Source of the DNA: Variovorax boronicumulans NBRC 103145
Lineage (GTDB): Bacteria; Pseudomonadota; Gammaproteobacteria; Burkholderiales; Burkholderiaceae_C
DNA: 60,476 nt
Direction: 5' to 3'
NCBI RefSeq assembly: GCF_001591345.1
Contig: NZ_BCUS01000029.1
Location: forward strand, 1 to 60,476
Below the pieces are notes generated by a model. The model did not search any database, was not told where the DNA came from, and saw nothing but the letters and a program-made list of their open reading frames with translations. Of this stretch, positions 1 to 9,292 are shown one piece after another; the stretch's first letter is position 1; each line of letters starts with the position of its first letter. The translations under genes and the position numbers were made by a program.

Positions 1-1316
1 GGGGGCGCGCCCGGATCGGACATCGGCGTGCCCGGCGGCGGCGCAGCCGCAATCATCGGATCGGACGGCGCCTTGGCCGTCAGCCGCCAGCCGATCCAGC
101 CGCCGACCGCGAACAACGCGAGCACCAGCGCGCCGACAAGGAACCACGGCGGGCGCTTCGATGCCTTCTTCGGTCGTGCGACAGGCGATGGCGGCGCAGG
201 CGGCGGTGGTGCCTGCACGCGCGCGGTCGCCGCTTCCACGGGCACGGGCTGCACCTCGGGCGCGGGCGGTGGCGCTTCCTCCTCCGGCTCTGGCGCAGGC
301 GGCTCCTGCGGCACGGGCGGCGCGACGGGCACGACAACAGCAGCAACCACCGCCGCCGGCGGCGCCGCCCGGTCCACCACGTACAGATCGCCCAGCTTCA
401 CCAACCCCAACTCCGCCGCAAAGGCCGCCACCGTCTGCGTGCGGTCCTTGCTGTGCACGGCCAGCGTGTGGTCGACCGCGGCGCAGAAGGCCGGGCTCAG
501 GTCGTCGCGGTCCAGCGACGACAGCGGCACGTAGGCGTCCTGCACGCTGCGCACCACGGCCGAGGGCGGCGGGTGCCCCGTGACCGCGCGGTACAGCACG
601 GCGCCCAGCGCATAGAGGTCGGTCCACGCGCCCTGCAGCAGCGTGTTGTCGTCGGCGTACTGCTCGATCGGCGAGTAGCCCGACTTCACCATCACCGCGA
701 CCTCGTCGACCAGGTCGGCGATCGACTTGCGCGCGGCGCCGAAATCCAGCAGCACCGGGCGGTCGTCCTGCTGCTGGATGAAGATGTTGTCGGGGGCGAT
801 GTCGCGGTGGAAGCACTGGCTGTGGTGCAGCGTGTCGAGCGCGCCCAAGAGCGGCCCCAGCATGCCCAGCAGCCAGGGCTCGGTCAGCGTGCCCGGCTCG
901 CTCTCGGCCAGCTGGCGCAGCGTGCGGCCCTTGTACAGCTGGATCGCCATGTAGGCGGTGGAGTTGGCCTCCCAGAAACGATGCACCCGCACCAGCGCCG
1001 GGTGGCTGAACTGCGCCAGCGTGCGCGCCTCGTTGATGAAGCTGCGCAGGCCGGCCGCGAAGGTGGCGGTGAGGCGCTCGGAGCGCACGTGCACGCTGTT
1101 GTCGCCCACGCGGCGCGCGAGCATCGAGGGCATGTATTCCTTGACCGCCACCTCGCGCTGCAGCGAGTGGTCGTAGGCGCGGTAGACGATGCCGAAGCCG
1201 CCCTCGCCGATGACTTCGAGCAGCTCGAACTCGTCGAGCCGGTGGCCCGTGCCGAGGGGATGGGGGCGCTCCTCCTGCGGGTCGGGCGTCGCGCTAGGGC
1301 TGGCGGGCGTCGTCAT
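1..1316 (-). CDS. ppkA: T6SS-associated serine/threonine protein kinase (PpkA/Stk-like), C-terminus cut by window edge
   Basis: Eukaryotic-type Ser/Thr kinase, 438 codons visible; the C-terminus lies beyond the left edge. Kinase features are all present: glycine loop GEGGFG (residues 37-42), VAVK lysine (59), catalytic HRD (170-172) in HRDIAPDN, and DFG (191-193). A Pro/Glu-rich linker (about 318-390) leads to one transmembrane helix (about 391-410), so the catalytic domain is cytoplasmic and the missing tail is periplasmic. In known T6SS loci PpkA phosphorylates an FHA protein to start assembly, opposed by PppA and TagF; here tagH, pppA and tagF are all in the same locus. It begins 36 bases after tagF, in the same direction, so it is probably the last part of the tssJ-K-L-M-tagF unit. 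The family call is firm; the activating role is inferred from context. Confidence 0.9.
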   Translation of the reverse strand, partial: MTTPASPSATPDPQEERPHPLGTGHRLDEFELLEVIGEGGFGIVYRAYDHSLQREVAVKEYMPSMLARRVGDNSVHVRSERLTATFAAGLRSFINEARTLAQFSHPALVRVHRFWEANSTAYMAIQLYKGRTLRQLAESEPGTLTEPWLLGMLGPLLGALDTLHHSQCFHRDIAPDNIFIQQQDDRPVLLDFGAARKSIADLVDEVAVMVKSGYSPIEQYADDNTLLQGAWTDLYALGAVLYRAVTGHPPPSAVVRSVQDAYVPLSSLDRDDLSPAFCAAVDHTLAVHSKDRTQTVAAFAAELGLVKLGDLYVVDRAAPPAAVVAAVVVPVAPPVPQEPPAPEPEEEAPPPAPEVQPVPVEAATARVQAPPPPAPPSPVARPKKASKRPPWFLVGALVLALFAVGGWIGWRLTAKAPSDPMIAAAPPPGTPMSDPGAP

Positions 1317-1352
1317 GGGGTGTCTCTTCTTCCTGCGGGTGGGTCGGGCGCG

Positions 1353-2078
1353 TCATGCCCATGGCACGTGGCCTTGCGAAAACAACTGCGAAAACAGCGG
1401 CGTGTTGAGCCCGCCGCCGTGCGCCGCGGTGCGCAGCGGCGAGCCGTCGGCCTGGTTGGTCCACCAGTAGCTGGTGCCGCCGAAGGGGTCGAAGCACAGC
1501 GGCAGCTCGGGCCAGCCCAGGCGCTGCTGCGCGCTCGCGCCGCGCGCACCGTTGGCCGGGCCGGCGGCCGCGCCGAGGATCGAGAGGATGTCGTCCGAGC
1601 CGCCGCTGGCGGTGCGAAAGCCCGTGCGGCCCGCGGCCAGCACCTGGCCGTCGAAGAGGTCGGGCGCCACGCCGTGGCGGATGGCCTGCAGCAGCGCGCT
1701 GCCGCACTGCCAGTACCAGGCGGCCGAACCTTCGAGCAGCGCGGGGTGGTAGCGCGCCGCGTCCACCTGCAGCGCCACGCAGGCCGGGTAGTAGCGGCCC
1801 ACGCGGTCGCAGCTGGGCGCGATGCAGCCCAACTGGACCGCGTTCACGCCGTGCGTCGCGGGGATGGCGAAGTTCCAGACCGGGGCCACCGCGTAGTGGC
1901 GCGTCATGGCGTCGGGCCAGCGCTTGAAGCTGCCCAGGCCGTTCTGCATCCAGCGGTCCCACCAGGCCTGCAGTTCGCGCGGCATGCGGCGGTAGAGAAA
2001 GTCGCCGGCCGACGGCAGCTTGCCGTACCAGCCGATCTGCTCGTCGAGCGGCGACCAGGCGTGCGGGGGAGGCGTCAT
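1353..2078 (-). CDS. tagF: T6SS-associated protein TagF
   Basis: Protein of 241 residues. The N-terminus, with WYGKLPSAGDF at about residues 17-27 and a Trp/Arg-rich stretch after it, matches the TagF (BMA_A0400-like) domain, which in characterised systems represses T6SS after translation. The predicted start lies one base past the tssM stop, so translation is probably coupled. It stands between tssM and the Ser/Thr kinase, which fits a regulatory module of kinase, FHA protein, phosphatase and TagF. It contains only the TagF domain, with no PppA domain fused as seen in some Agrobacterium-type systems; the phosphatase is a separate gene at 11653-12474. Confidence 0.9.
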   Translation of the reverse strand: MTPPPHAWSPLDEQIGWYGKLPSAGDFLYRRMPRELQAWWDRWMQNGLGSFKRWPDAMTRHYAVAPVWNFAIPATHGVNAVQLGCIAPSCDRVGRYYPACVALQVDAARYHPALLEGSAAWYWQCGSALLQAIRHGVAPDLFDGQVLAAGRTGFRTASGGSDDILSILGAAAGPANGARGASAQQRLGWPELPLCFDPFGGTSYWWTNQADGSPLRTAAHGGGLNTPLFSQLFSQGHVPWA

Positions 2079-2079
2079 C

Positions 2080-5000
2080 CTAGGATTTCCCGGGGCAGGA
2101 GAAGCTGTTCATCTGCGACAGCCGCAGCGGGTTGTAGACGCTGTTGGCCGTCACCGCGAGCACCACCTTCTTGCCCTGCAGGTCGAAGGTCGCGTTGAAC
2201 GACTCAGGCGTGCGCCCCGACGAGATCGAGGCCTTGTCGAACAGCCGGTGCAGCGCCCACGGCCCTTCGGTCACGATGCCGCCGGCCGGCGTGCCGTTGG
2301 CCACCGTGACCTGCAGCCGCACCTGGTTGCTGTTGCGCGGGCCGGGCCACTTGATGCTGCTGGGCGCCTGCGGGCCGTGGGCGTAGCGCACCGTCTGGCC
2401 GTCGATGTCCAGCGTGAACTGCGTGAGCGTGGCGTCCATGTCCTCGGGCCGAATGTCGAGCGTGAACGAGGGCGTGCGCCCGCCCGCCATGCCCATGAAG
2501 AACACGTCGCGGATCGCCTGCGCCTTCTGGAACGCATCGAGGTACGCCGAGCGTCCCGACGCGCTGCCGTCGACACCGCGCTTGAAGGTCCACGGGTTGA
2601 CCGAGGTGTCGACCTGCGAGGCGAGGTTCTTTTGAAAGAAGTCGTCCATCATCCCGCCGGGCGCGAACAGCTGCGCGAAGTCGCCGGCCGCCACGTCGCG
2701 GTTGGAGCCGCGCGCGAACGGGTAGCGCCCCGCGATCGCCTGGCTGCAGAACTGCCCGATGGTCGCGGCCGCGTTCTGCCCGATGTTCTGCCGCGTCACC
2801 GCCGCGGCCTTCGACGACGCGGTGGCCGACAGGTCGTTCAGCATGCCCTGGAACGGCACCGGCAGGCGCCCTGCTTCGGCCTGCAGCTTGGTCACGGCAT
2901 CGCCGGGCGGCGGGATGTTGCCGCTGCGCAGCGCGGTGTCGGTGGCGGTGAGGAAGGTGTACAGCTCGTTGATGAGCGCGGCCGTCTGGTCCAGCGGCGT
3001 CTGGCCGCCGGCCTTGGGCGCGGTCACCATGCGCCGCAGCGGCGCGAAGTGGTTGTCGACCAGCGACTCGGGCCGGTCGGGCGCGGTGTTGCGGCGCTGG
3101 CTGCCGTCGGGCTGGCCGATGAGCTGCTCGATGCGCTCGCGTGTGCTGGTCACGCGGTTCTGCGCCTGGTCGAGCAGGCTGCGCGTGGCCTCGTCGTGGT
3201 TGCGCAGCAGGTCGGTCTCGCGCGCCGCGCCGCGGATGAGGCGCGACATCGGCGACTCGCCGGTCGACAGCACGCGCGTCATCTGGATGCTCTGCAGCAG
3301 CGACTTGCTCTCGGCCAGCCGGATGTCGGCCAGGTACTCGTCCCAGGTGCGGATGTAGTCGCTGAGGTACAGGCGCCGCACTTCGCGCAGCAGCAGCTCG
3401 CGCGAAGTGATGTCGGCGATGCCCGGCGCGCGGATCTGCAGCACCCAGCGGTCTTCCTGCTCCAGCGCCAGCGTGGTCTCGGCCATGCGCTTGTCGAAGA
3501 TGTCCCAGTAGCCGCGGTAGGTGAAGAGCGTGGGAATGCCGTCGGTCAGCGGCTTGCCGCTGGCGCGCCGGACCACCAGCGCCGACTCCGCGCCGCCCGC
3601 CTCGGCGATGGTGAAGGCATTGGGCGCGCTGGTCTGCAGCAGGATGCGGCGCAGCCGCGCGTACGAGCGCTGCGCCAGCGGCACGCCGGCCAGGCGCTCG
3701 CGCGTCTGCGCGATGAGCTTGTCGTCCTTGGTGAAGGGCGAGCTCACGACGCGGTCGGCAAACAGCGTCTTCAGGTGCGCTTCGAGGTTCGTGCGCTGCT
3801 CGCGCGTGAGCGAGGCGCCGATCTTGCGGTCGACGTCGGTCAGCAGCCAGGCCTGCAGGAAGTCGGCGTCGTAGCGCTCGGGGTCGTACAGCATGAGGTA
3901 GGCCTTGAGCGCCTCGTAGCTGTATTCGGCATCGGCCTTCGCGGCCTCGCGCAGCGACTGCTCCACGCGTTGCGCGGCCTGCGGCAGCAGCACGGTTTCC
4001 AATGCGCGCTGGTACACGCCGTCGGTCGCGGCCTGCAGCTTCTCGCCCTGGTAGAGCCCGAAGCGGTAGCCCACGGGCGGATCGCCGATGTCGAACTCGG
4101 CCGACTTCGGCAGGTCGCGCAGCCGGTCGAGGATGAGCAGCGAGCTCGCGATGTCGCCGCTCGAATCGACCACCGTCGGCAGCTCGCCGCGCGCGGCGGC
4201 CTTGTTGAAGGCCTTGGCGTTGCCGTCCACCTCGGCCACGTAGGCCTTGTTGTGGCGCCAGCTGTTGGCCCACGCGCCCAGCAGCACCACCGCGAGCACG
4301 CCCACCAGCGCGTAGCCCGCGAGGTCGATGGCGCGGCGGCGGCGGTACCAGCGCAGGTTGGTGCCGGCCACGCCCGCGTCGCGGAAGATCACCTGCTGCA
4401 GCAGCTCTTTCAGGAAGTAGCTCTTGCCCGGGCCCGGCGGCGGCGCGGGCGGCGCGTTCACCTGCAGGTAGCGCTTGATGGCGCCCATCACGCGGTCGAA
4501 GGCCGTGCCCTCCTGCGTGCCGCTGGTGAAGTACACGCCGCGCAGCAGCGGCGCCACCTCGAACTTCGACGGGTTGAACACGTCGGCCAGGAAGGTGCCC
4601 AGGATGTCCTCGAAGCTCGCGAACTGCTGCGGCAGCAGGTAGGCCTGCGCGCGCCGCATCGGGTCGGGCTCGGTCGCCATCAGCTCGGGCAGGCGCTCGT
4701 CCAGGCGCTGGTGCAGCAGCTTGTATTCCTGGTGGAAGCGCTCGCGCAGGTCGGCCTTGGCCGGGTCGGCGGGGTTGCCCTCGATGGGGAAGGTGAAGCC
4801 CCACACCTGCTGGCGCTCGGCGCGGCCCAGCGAGCCGAAGTACTCGTTGAAGCCGGCCAGCAGGTCGGTCTTGGTGACCAGCACGTACACCGGGAAGTTG
4901 ATGCCCAGGTCGTTGCGCAGCTCGAGCAGCCGCTTGCGCAGCGCCATCGCATGGCGCGCGCGCTGCGCGTCGTCGGCCAGCGGCAGGTCGGCGATGCTGA

Positions 5001-5715
5001 TGGTGAGGATCGCGCCGTTGATCGGCTGGCGCGGCCGGAACTTCTTGAGCAGCTCGATGAAGCCCTTCCACTCGCCCTCGTCGGTCTCGCGGTGGCTCTC
5101 GTGCGTGGTGTAGCGCCCGGCCGTGTCGATGAGCACGGCCTCGTTGGTGAACCACCAGTCGCAGTTGCGCGTGCCGCCGATGCCGCGCACCGCGGCCTTG
5201 CCGAGCTGGTCGGCGAGCGGAAAGTCGAGGTCGGAGTTGACCAGCGCCGTCGTCTTGCCCGAGCCCGGCGCGCCGATGAAGATGTACCAGGGCAGCTGGT
5301 AAAGGTACTGCCGGTCGAACAGCGCGAAGCGCCCGGCCGCCTTGCCGCCGGGGCCTGGGCCGAAGCGCATGTTCTTCAGCACCGCGGTGGCGTCGGCGAA
5401 GCCGCTGTGCAGCTCCTTGATCTCGGGCGCCTCTTCGGGCTTGGCCTCCTTCGCCTTGGGCGACGGCGTGCGCAGCTGGTGCAGCAGCTGCGCGTTGAGG
5501 CGGCGCTCGCGCCACTTGCGGTAGGCCACGCGCACCAGCCACACGCCGAACATCAGCGCGATGACCACGATGCGCACGAACTCGCCTTCGAGCGGGCGGT
5601 AGCGGCCCACGGCGATCACCGGGCCGATGACCCAGATCAGGAACGCGAGCGCGACCAGCCCGAAGAAGACCCAGAGGTCGCGGCTGACGAGAAAACGGAA
5701 GAGCGCGCGCAGCAT
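2080..5715 (-). CDS. tssM: T6SS inner-membrane protein TssM (IcmF)
   Basis: A 1211-residue IcmF-family protein, the usual size for TssM. Two N-terminal membrane segments (about 15-37 and 47-65) precede a cytoplasmic loop with an intact Walker A motif, GAPGSGKT (148-155), followed by an NTPase-like domain, a third membrane helix near residue 480, and a large periplasmic region ending in the conserved C-terminal domain that contacts TssJ. With TssJ and TssL it forms the envelope-spanning complex. The start chosen is the ATG that overlaps the tssL stop (TGATG), preferred over a much longer upstream open frame that only reads through tssL out of frame. Gene order tssJ-K-L-M is the common one. Confidence 0.97.
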   Translation of the reverse strand: MLRALFRFLVSRDLWVFFGLVALAFLIWVIGPVIAVGRYRPLEGEFVRIVVIALMFGVWLVRVAYRKWRERRLNAQLLHQLRTPSPKAKEAKPEEAPEIKELHSGFADATAVLKNMRFGPGPGGKAAGRFALFDRQYLYQLPWYIFIGAPGSGKTTALVNSDLDFPLADQLGKAAVRGIGGTRNCDWWFTNEAVLIDTAGRYTTHESHRETDEGEWKGFIELLKKFRPRQPINGAILTISIADLPLADDAQRARHAMALRKRLLELRNDLGINFPVYVLVTKTDLLAGFNEYFGSLGRAERQQVWGFTFPIEGNPADPAKADLRERFHQEYKLLHQRLDERLPELMATEPDPMRRAQAYLLPQQFASFEDILGTFLADVFNPSKFEVAPLLRGVYFTSGTQEGTAFDRVMGAIKRYLQVNAPPAPPPGPGKSYFLKELLQQVIFRDAGVAGTNLRWYRRRRAIDLAGYALVGVLAVVLLGAWANSWRHNKAYVAEVDGNAKAFNKAAARGELPTVVDSSGDIASSLLILDRLRDLPKSAEFDIGDPPVGYRFGLYQGEKLQAATDGVYQRALETVLLPQAAQRVEQSLREAAKADAEYSYEALKAYLMLYDPERYDADFLQAWLLTDVDRKIGASLTREQRTNLEAHLKTLFADRVVSSPFTKDDKLIAQTRERLAGVPLAQRSYARLRRILLQTSAPNAFTIAEAGGAESALVVRRASGKPLTDGIPTLFTYRGYWDIFDKRMAETTLALEQEDRWVLQIRAPGIADITSRELLLREVRRLYLSDYIRTWDEYLADIRLAESKSLLQSIQMTRVLSTGESPMSRLIRGAARETDLLRNHDEATRSLLDQAQNRVTSTRERIEQLIGQPDGSQRRNTAPDRPESLVDNHFAPLRRMVTAPKAGGQTPLDQTAALINELYTFLTATDTALRSGNIPPPGDAVTKLQAEAGRLPVPFQGMLNDLSATASSKAAAVTRQNIGQNAAATIGQFCSQAIAGRYPFARGSNRDVAAGDFAQLFAPGGMMDDFFQKNLASQVDTSVNPWTFKRGVDGSASGRSAYLDAFQKAQAIRDVFFMGMAGGRTPSFTLDIRPEDMDATLTQFTLDIDGQTVRYAHGPQAPSSIKWPGPRNSNQVRLQVTVANGTPAGGIVTEGPWALHRLFDKASISSGRTPESFNATFDLQGKKVVLAVTANSVYNPLRLSQMNSFSCPGKS

Positions 5716-7094
5716 CAGCGTGTTCCTCCTTGTGGTTGCTGCCGTGGTTGCGGCGCAGACCCCGGCACCGGCACGCCCGCCACCGGCGCCACCAGCAGCG
5801 TCACCTCGACACGCCGGTTGCGCGCGCGGTTGGCCGCCGAGTCGTTGGGCACCAGCGGATCGGCGTCGCCGCGGCCTTCGGCGCGCAGCCGCTCGGGCCG
5901 GCTCAGGCGCGTGGCGATCATGGCCTTCACCGCATCGGCGCGCGCCTGCGAGAGCTGCCAGTTGGACGGGAAGCGCACGCTGCGGATCGGCTGGTCGTCG
6001 CTGAAGCCGCTGACCAGCACGTTGCCTTCCACCGCGTTGAGCGCGTCGGCCACGCGCGCGAGCACCGGCGCGTAGCGGTCGAGCACGCGGTCGGAGCCCG
6101 AGGCGAACAGGCCGTCGCCGCGCAGCACCACCACGCTGCGATCGGCTTCGTCGCGCACCGTGAGCAGGCCGTCGCGGATCTCGGGCTCGAGAAAGCGCTG
6201 CAGGCGCGGCTGCGCCGCGGGCACCGCCACCGCGCGCTGCGTCTGCGGCAGGCGCACCGCGTTCACGGCCGAGAACGCGCCGTCGGAATGGCCCGCGAGG
6301 TTGAAGGTGAGCACCGCGAACACCAGCACCAGCAGCACCGCCGCCACCGCGCCCACGGCCCACACCGGCAGCCAGTGGCGCGTGCGGCGCACAGGCGCGC
6401 TCGCGTCCTGCCAGTGCGGCGACAGCGGCGCCGCGATTTCGCCGCGCGCCTGCCGGATGATCTGCAGCAGCCGCTGCTTGAGCGTCTCGAGTTGCGAGCG
6501 GCCGTTGTCGATGACGCGAAAGCGCCCCTCGAAGCCCATGGCCAGGCAGAAGTAGATGAGCTCGATGAGGTGCAGGTGCTGCTGCGGGTTCTGCACCAGA
6601 CGCGACAGCAGCTGGAAGAACTTCTCGCCGCCCCAGGTCTCGTTGTGGAACATCACGAGCAGGCTCTGCGACGACCAGATGCTGCCGCCCCACGGCGTGA
6701 GTGCCGCGGCCTCGTCGACCGCGGTGCACAGGCAGTAGCGCGCGCCGATGATCACTTCGGGCGCGATGCCGGCCTGCTGCGCGCGTGTCTCGAAGCGCCG
6801 CACTTCGTCGACCAGGTGTTCGCGCAGTTGCGCGGGCGACGGGTGGTGGCCGGTGGCGCGGATCTGCGGGATCAGGTCGAGCAGCGGGTTGGCCGCCGCC
6901 ACCAGCGGGTTGTTGCCCGCCAGCGCCGTGTCGCCCGCATGCGGGCGCCGCGCGTCGTGCCATGCGGTGAAGGCATCGGGCTGGGGTTGCTGCTGGGGTT
7001 GCGGCCCCGGGCCGCTGTGCGTGGTCGCGCCGCCGCCCGGATTGGGCGGCACGAAGCCACCCGGGCCGACGGCCATGTCATTGGCACCGTTCAT
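5715..7094 (-). CDS. tssL: T6SS protein TssL (DotU) with C-terminal OmpA-like domain
   Basis: Protein of 459 residues. A Pro/Gln/Gly-rich N-terminal tail (1-45) is followed by the cytoplasmic DotU domain (about 60-235), one membrane helix (241-264), and a periplasmic OmpA/MotB-like peptidoglycan-binding domain (about 315-450) ending in a typical NRARNRRVE motif. This is the extended TssL class, which can anchor the complex to the cell wall without a separate TagL-type protein; none was seen in the locus. The stop overlaps the tssM start. The gene begins 8 bases after the tssK stop. Confidence 0.96.
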   Translation of the reverse strand: MNGANDMAVGPGGFVPPNPGGGATTHSGPGPQPQQQPQPDAFTAWHDARRPHAGDTALAGNNPLVAAANPLLDLIPQIRATGHHPSPAQLREHLVDEVRRFETRAQQAGIAPEVIIGARYCLCTAVDEAAALTPWGGSIWSSQSLLVMFHNETWGGEKFFQLLSRLVQNPQQHLHLIELIYFCLAMGFEGRFRVIDNGRSQLETLKQRLLQIIRQARGEIAAPLSPHWQDASAPVRRTRHWLPVWAVGAVAAVLLVLVFAVLTFNLAGHSDGAFSAVNAVRLPQTQRAVAVPAAQPRLQRFLEPEIRDGLLTVRDEADRSVVVLRGDGLFASGSDRVLDRYAPVLARVADALNAVEGNVLVSGFSDDQPIRSVRFPSNWQLSQARADAVKAMIATRLSRPERLRAEGRGDADPLVPNDSAANRARNRRVEVTLLVAPVAGVPVPGSAPQPRQQPQGGTR

Positions 7095-7102
7095 AGGGTC
7101 CC

Positions 7103-8479
7103 TCACGGACGGATGGCCCAGAACTCCATGGCGAGCCCCGGAAAGTCGCCGGCCAGGTGCATGGCGACGCCGCCCGATTTCTCGAGCTGGCGCCACATGT
7201 CGCCGCCCTTGTCGAGTTCGAAGTAGTGGTAGCCCGCGTGGTACGGGATCTGGCGCGGCGCCACCGGCAGCGAGCGCACGACCACGCCGGGCAGCTGCAA
7301 CTGCACGAGGTCGCGGATGCGCTCGACCGAGCCGATCTTGACCTGCGTCGGAAAGCGCTGCTGCACGGCATCGGCCGGCAGGTCGGCATGCACGGCGAGC
7401 ACGAAGGCCGCGTTGCGCACCAGCACCGGGTCGGGCATGCGGCCCACGCGCACGCCGTGGCTGCGCTCTTCGAGTTCGATGGCGATGGCGCTCTGCTCGA
7501 GCACCGCCGACAGCGAACGCCGCAGCTCTTCCATCAGCGGGCGGATGCTCTCGTTGAGGTTGTCGTGGTCGTACACCGGCCACACCACCGGACGGCGCGT
7601 GGGCGAGGTGTGCGTGGCCAGGTCGCAGGCCAGCTTGAGCCAGTCGACGAACAGCGTCTCGGGGTGCACCTGCACCGCCTGCTGCGCATGCCAGGTGAGC
7701 GCGAGGTAGCGATTGACCAGCTCCAGCAGCAGGAAGTCGGAGACCTCGCTCACGCCGCCGCGCCCCGGCTGCGACAGCCGCGAGGCCAGCGCTTCGGAGC
7801 GCTGCGTGAGCAGGCCGTGCAGCTCGGCCGTCATGCTGCGCAGCATCGGGTGCGCCGAGGCATCGAGCACCGGCGGAATGTAGTTGGCATCGACCACCAG
7901 CTTGTGGTCGGTGCGCCGCTCGATCACGCGCACCGCGCCGATGGCCTGCCACTCGGCCGTGAGCGACGACGCGCGCGCCAGCCGCAGGCGCGGCTTCGCC
8001 AGCTGCAGCACCGCGGGGCCGAGCGCCACCGCGTTGCCGTCGGCCACTTCGCGCTCGACCACGCCGAAGCGCGCGGCCGAGCCTTCGTCCTCCGAGAAGA
8101 TCACCTCTTCGCTGCCGGGCCTGCGCAGCGGCAATGCGAGCACGATGAGTTCGTCGGTGAGGTCGGTGGGCACGTCGAAGGGCATCGGTGCGTCTTCGAG
8201 GCCGAACGAGAACGGCGTGCCGTCGGGCAGCACGCCCGCACCGCCGAGCAGCGACACGCGCCCGAGCGCGAAGGCATCGCGGTCGATGTCCAGGTGCAGC
8301 CATCCCCAGTAGGCACCCTGCATGCCCGCGGTGCGGCGAGTGACGTACTGCTCGACATAGCGCTCCATCTGCTGGAAGTGCTGGGGCCGCAGGTACATGC
8401 CTTCGGACCACACCACGCGATTCGCCAATGCCTGAGATTGGGCGCCCTGACCGGCTGCGCCCGCGTTGCGAACTGTCAC
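7103..8479 (-). CDS. tssK: T6SS baseplate protein TssK
   Basis: TssK links the baseplate to the TssJLM membrane complex. The N-terminus contains VVWSEGMYLRPQHFQQ, the hallmark of the family, and the length (458 residues) is normal. Start choice: the open frame runs up to a GTG at 8503, but no Shine-Dalgarno sequence precedes it. An in-frame GTG at 8479 has a strong AGGAGG 7 bases upstream, so translation most likely begins there (VTVRNAG). The gene is separated from tssJ by 162 bases holding an inverted repeat. Confidence 0.95.
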   Translation of the reverse strand: MTVRNAGAAGQGAQSQALANRVVWSEGMYLRPQHFQQMERYVEQYVTRRTAGMQGAYWGWLHLDIDRDAFALGRVSLLGGAGVLPDGTPFSFGLEDAPMPFDVPTDLTDELIVLALPLRRPGSEEVIFSEDEGSAARFGVVEREVADGNAVALGPAVLQLAKPRLRLARASSLTAEWQAIGAVRVIERRTDHKLVVDANYIPPVLDASAHPMLRSMTAELHGLLTQRSEALASRLSQPGRGGVSEVSDFLLLELVNRYLALTWHAQQAVQVHPETLFVDWLKLACDLATHTSPTRRPVVWPVYDHDNLNESIRPLMEELRRSLSAVLEQSAIAIELEERSHGVRVGRMPDPVLVRNAAFVLAVHADLPADAVQQRFPTQVKIGSVERIRDLVQLQLPGVVVRSLPVAPRQIPYHAGYHYFELDKGGDMWRQLEKSGGVAMHLAGDFPGLAMEFWAIRP

Positions 8480-8571
8480 CAAAGAACCTCCTGGAGTGCT
8501 CACACGGAGGCGGGAAATGCGCTGTACAGCGGCTCCCCGCTCGATCTTCTTTCGCGTCTGATGCTACACGG

Positions 8572-8605
8572 CGCCTCTTGCGTTTTGCATGCCTTTTCAG
8601 AGGCG
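8572..8605. repeat. Inverted repeat in the tssJ-tssK gap
   Basis: CGCCTCT at 8572-8578 and AGAGGCG at 8599-8605 form a perfect 7-base inverted repeat with a 20-base loop inside the 162-base gap between tssJ and tssK. No T-tract follows on the minus strand. It could be an intercistronic hairpin that sets tssJ versus tssK levels. No other feature is seen in this gap. Confidence 0.35.
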
Positions 8606-8641
8606 AATGCGCCGCACTTTCGTATTAGCGCGTGCTGAAAC

Positions 8642-9157
8642 TTAACGACTTGGTAGCAGTTCAAGGCCGCTCTTGCGCACCGCGATGCGCACGCTCTGCT
8701 CGCTCGGAGAAAACTGCCACACCTTGTAAAGATTCGTTTGTTTCGGTTCCTTCAACGGCAACACGATGCGCCACCGCGCCGCTTCCAGCTTGCGATAGCC
8801 GGCGATCACGCCGATGGCGCGCGAGTCGAGTCCGGCCTCGCGCTTGAACACGCGTTCCTCGCCGCTGCGCAAGATGGCCTGGTCCGCGTTCACGAGTTCG
8901 GTCATGAGCGTCTCGCGGTCGCGGTCCTGCAGCGCGAAGTAGTCTGCCGTTTCAAAGTTGCCGGAAGATTTCAGTTCGAAGACCTTCACGAGAATCGGTG
9001 CGGCCTGGCCGCGACCATCGGGATTCACGCCGTCGTCGATGCGCACGGTGATGGCATACGGCGTGGGCATCGACTTCGCTGTCGATGCGCAACCAGCGAG
9101 GCCTGCGAGCAACGGCGATGTGGCCAATGCGCCTTGAATCAAGGTCCGTCGATGCAT
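8642..9157 (-). CDS. tssJ: T6SS outer-membrane lipoprotein TssJ
   Basis: Protein of 171 residues with a lipoprotein signal peptide: MHRRTL start, hydrophobic stretch, and a lipobox LAGC with the acylated cysteine at residue 23. Residue +2 is alanine, so outer-membrane sorting is expected. The mature part matches the TssJ beta-sandwich family, which binds the periplasmic C-terminus of TssM. GGGAG lies 6 bases before the ATG. It is the first gene of the leftward tssJ-K-L-M-tagF-kinase run, divergent from the tssQ-like gene across a 135-base region that contains a large dyad. Confidence 0.93.
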   Translation of the reverse strand: MHRRTLIQGALATSPLLAGLAGCASTAKSMPTPYAITVRIDDGVNPDGRGQAAPILVKVFELKSSGNFETADYFALQDRDRETLMTELVNADQAILRSGEERVFKREAGLDSRAIGVIAGYRKLEAARWRIVLPLKEPKQTNLYKVWQFSPSEQSVRIAVRKSGLELLPSR

Positions 9158-9198
9158 GAGATCTCCCTGAAAGCTTCGCGATCTATATTATCGAAACC

Positions 9199-9252
9199 AT
9201 GCACGCGCACGGTGTGCATTGCGTGCTGTTGCATCGTGATGCAACAGCACGC
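9199..9252. promoter_or_regulatory. Two adjacent dyads, one a perfect 15-base inverted repeat, between divergent T6SS operons
   Basis: The 135-base region between tssJ (minus) and the tssQ-like gene (plus) holds ATGCAC-N9-GTGCAT (9199-9219). Directly next to it is a perfect inverted repeat with 15-base arms and a 2-base centre (9221-9235 and 9238-9252, arm GCGTGCTGTTGCATC). The second ends 40 bases before the rightward TTG start. The position fits an operator for a dimeric regulator controlling both units, or a 5'-leader hairpin of the rightward transcript. No T-run follows, so a terminator is less likely. Confidence 0.55.
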
Positions 9253-9292
9253 CCTCTCTCACGCATTGCCTCTCGCGAAGTAGGAGAAAAGA

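Noticed and set aside
2020..6075. Long plus-strand open frame of 1351 codons opposite tssM
   Set aside because: Its product is rich in Arg, Ala, Gly and His with no family features, and the minus strand encodes a complete TssM. It is a by-product of high GC codon usage. The same holds for other long frames opposite real genes, such as 15106-17796 and 20297-23332.
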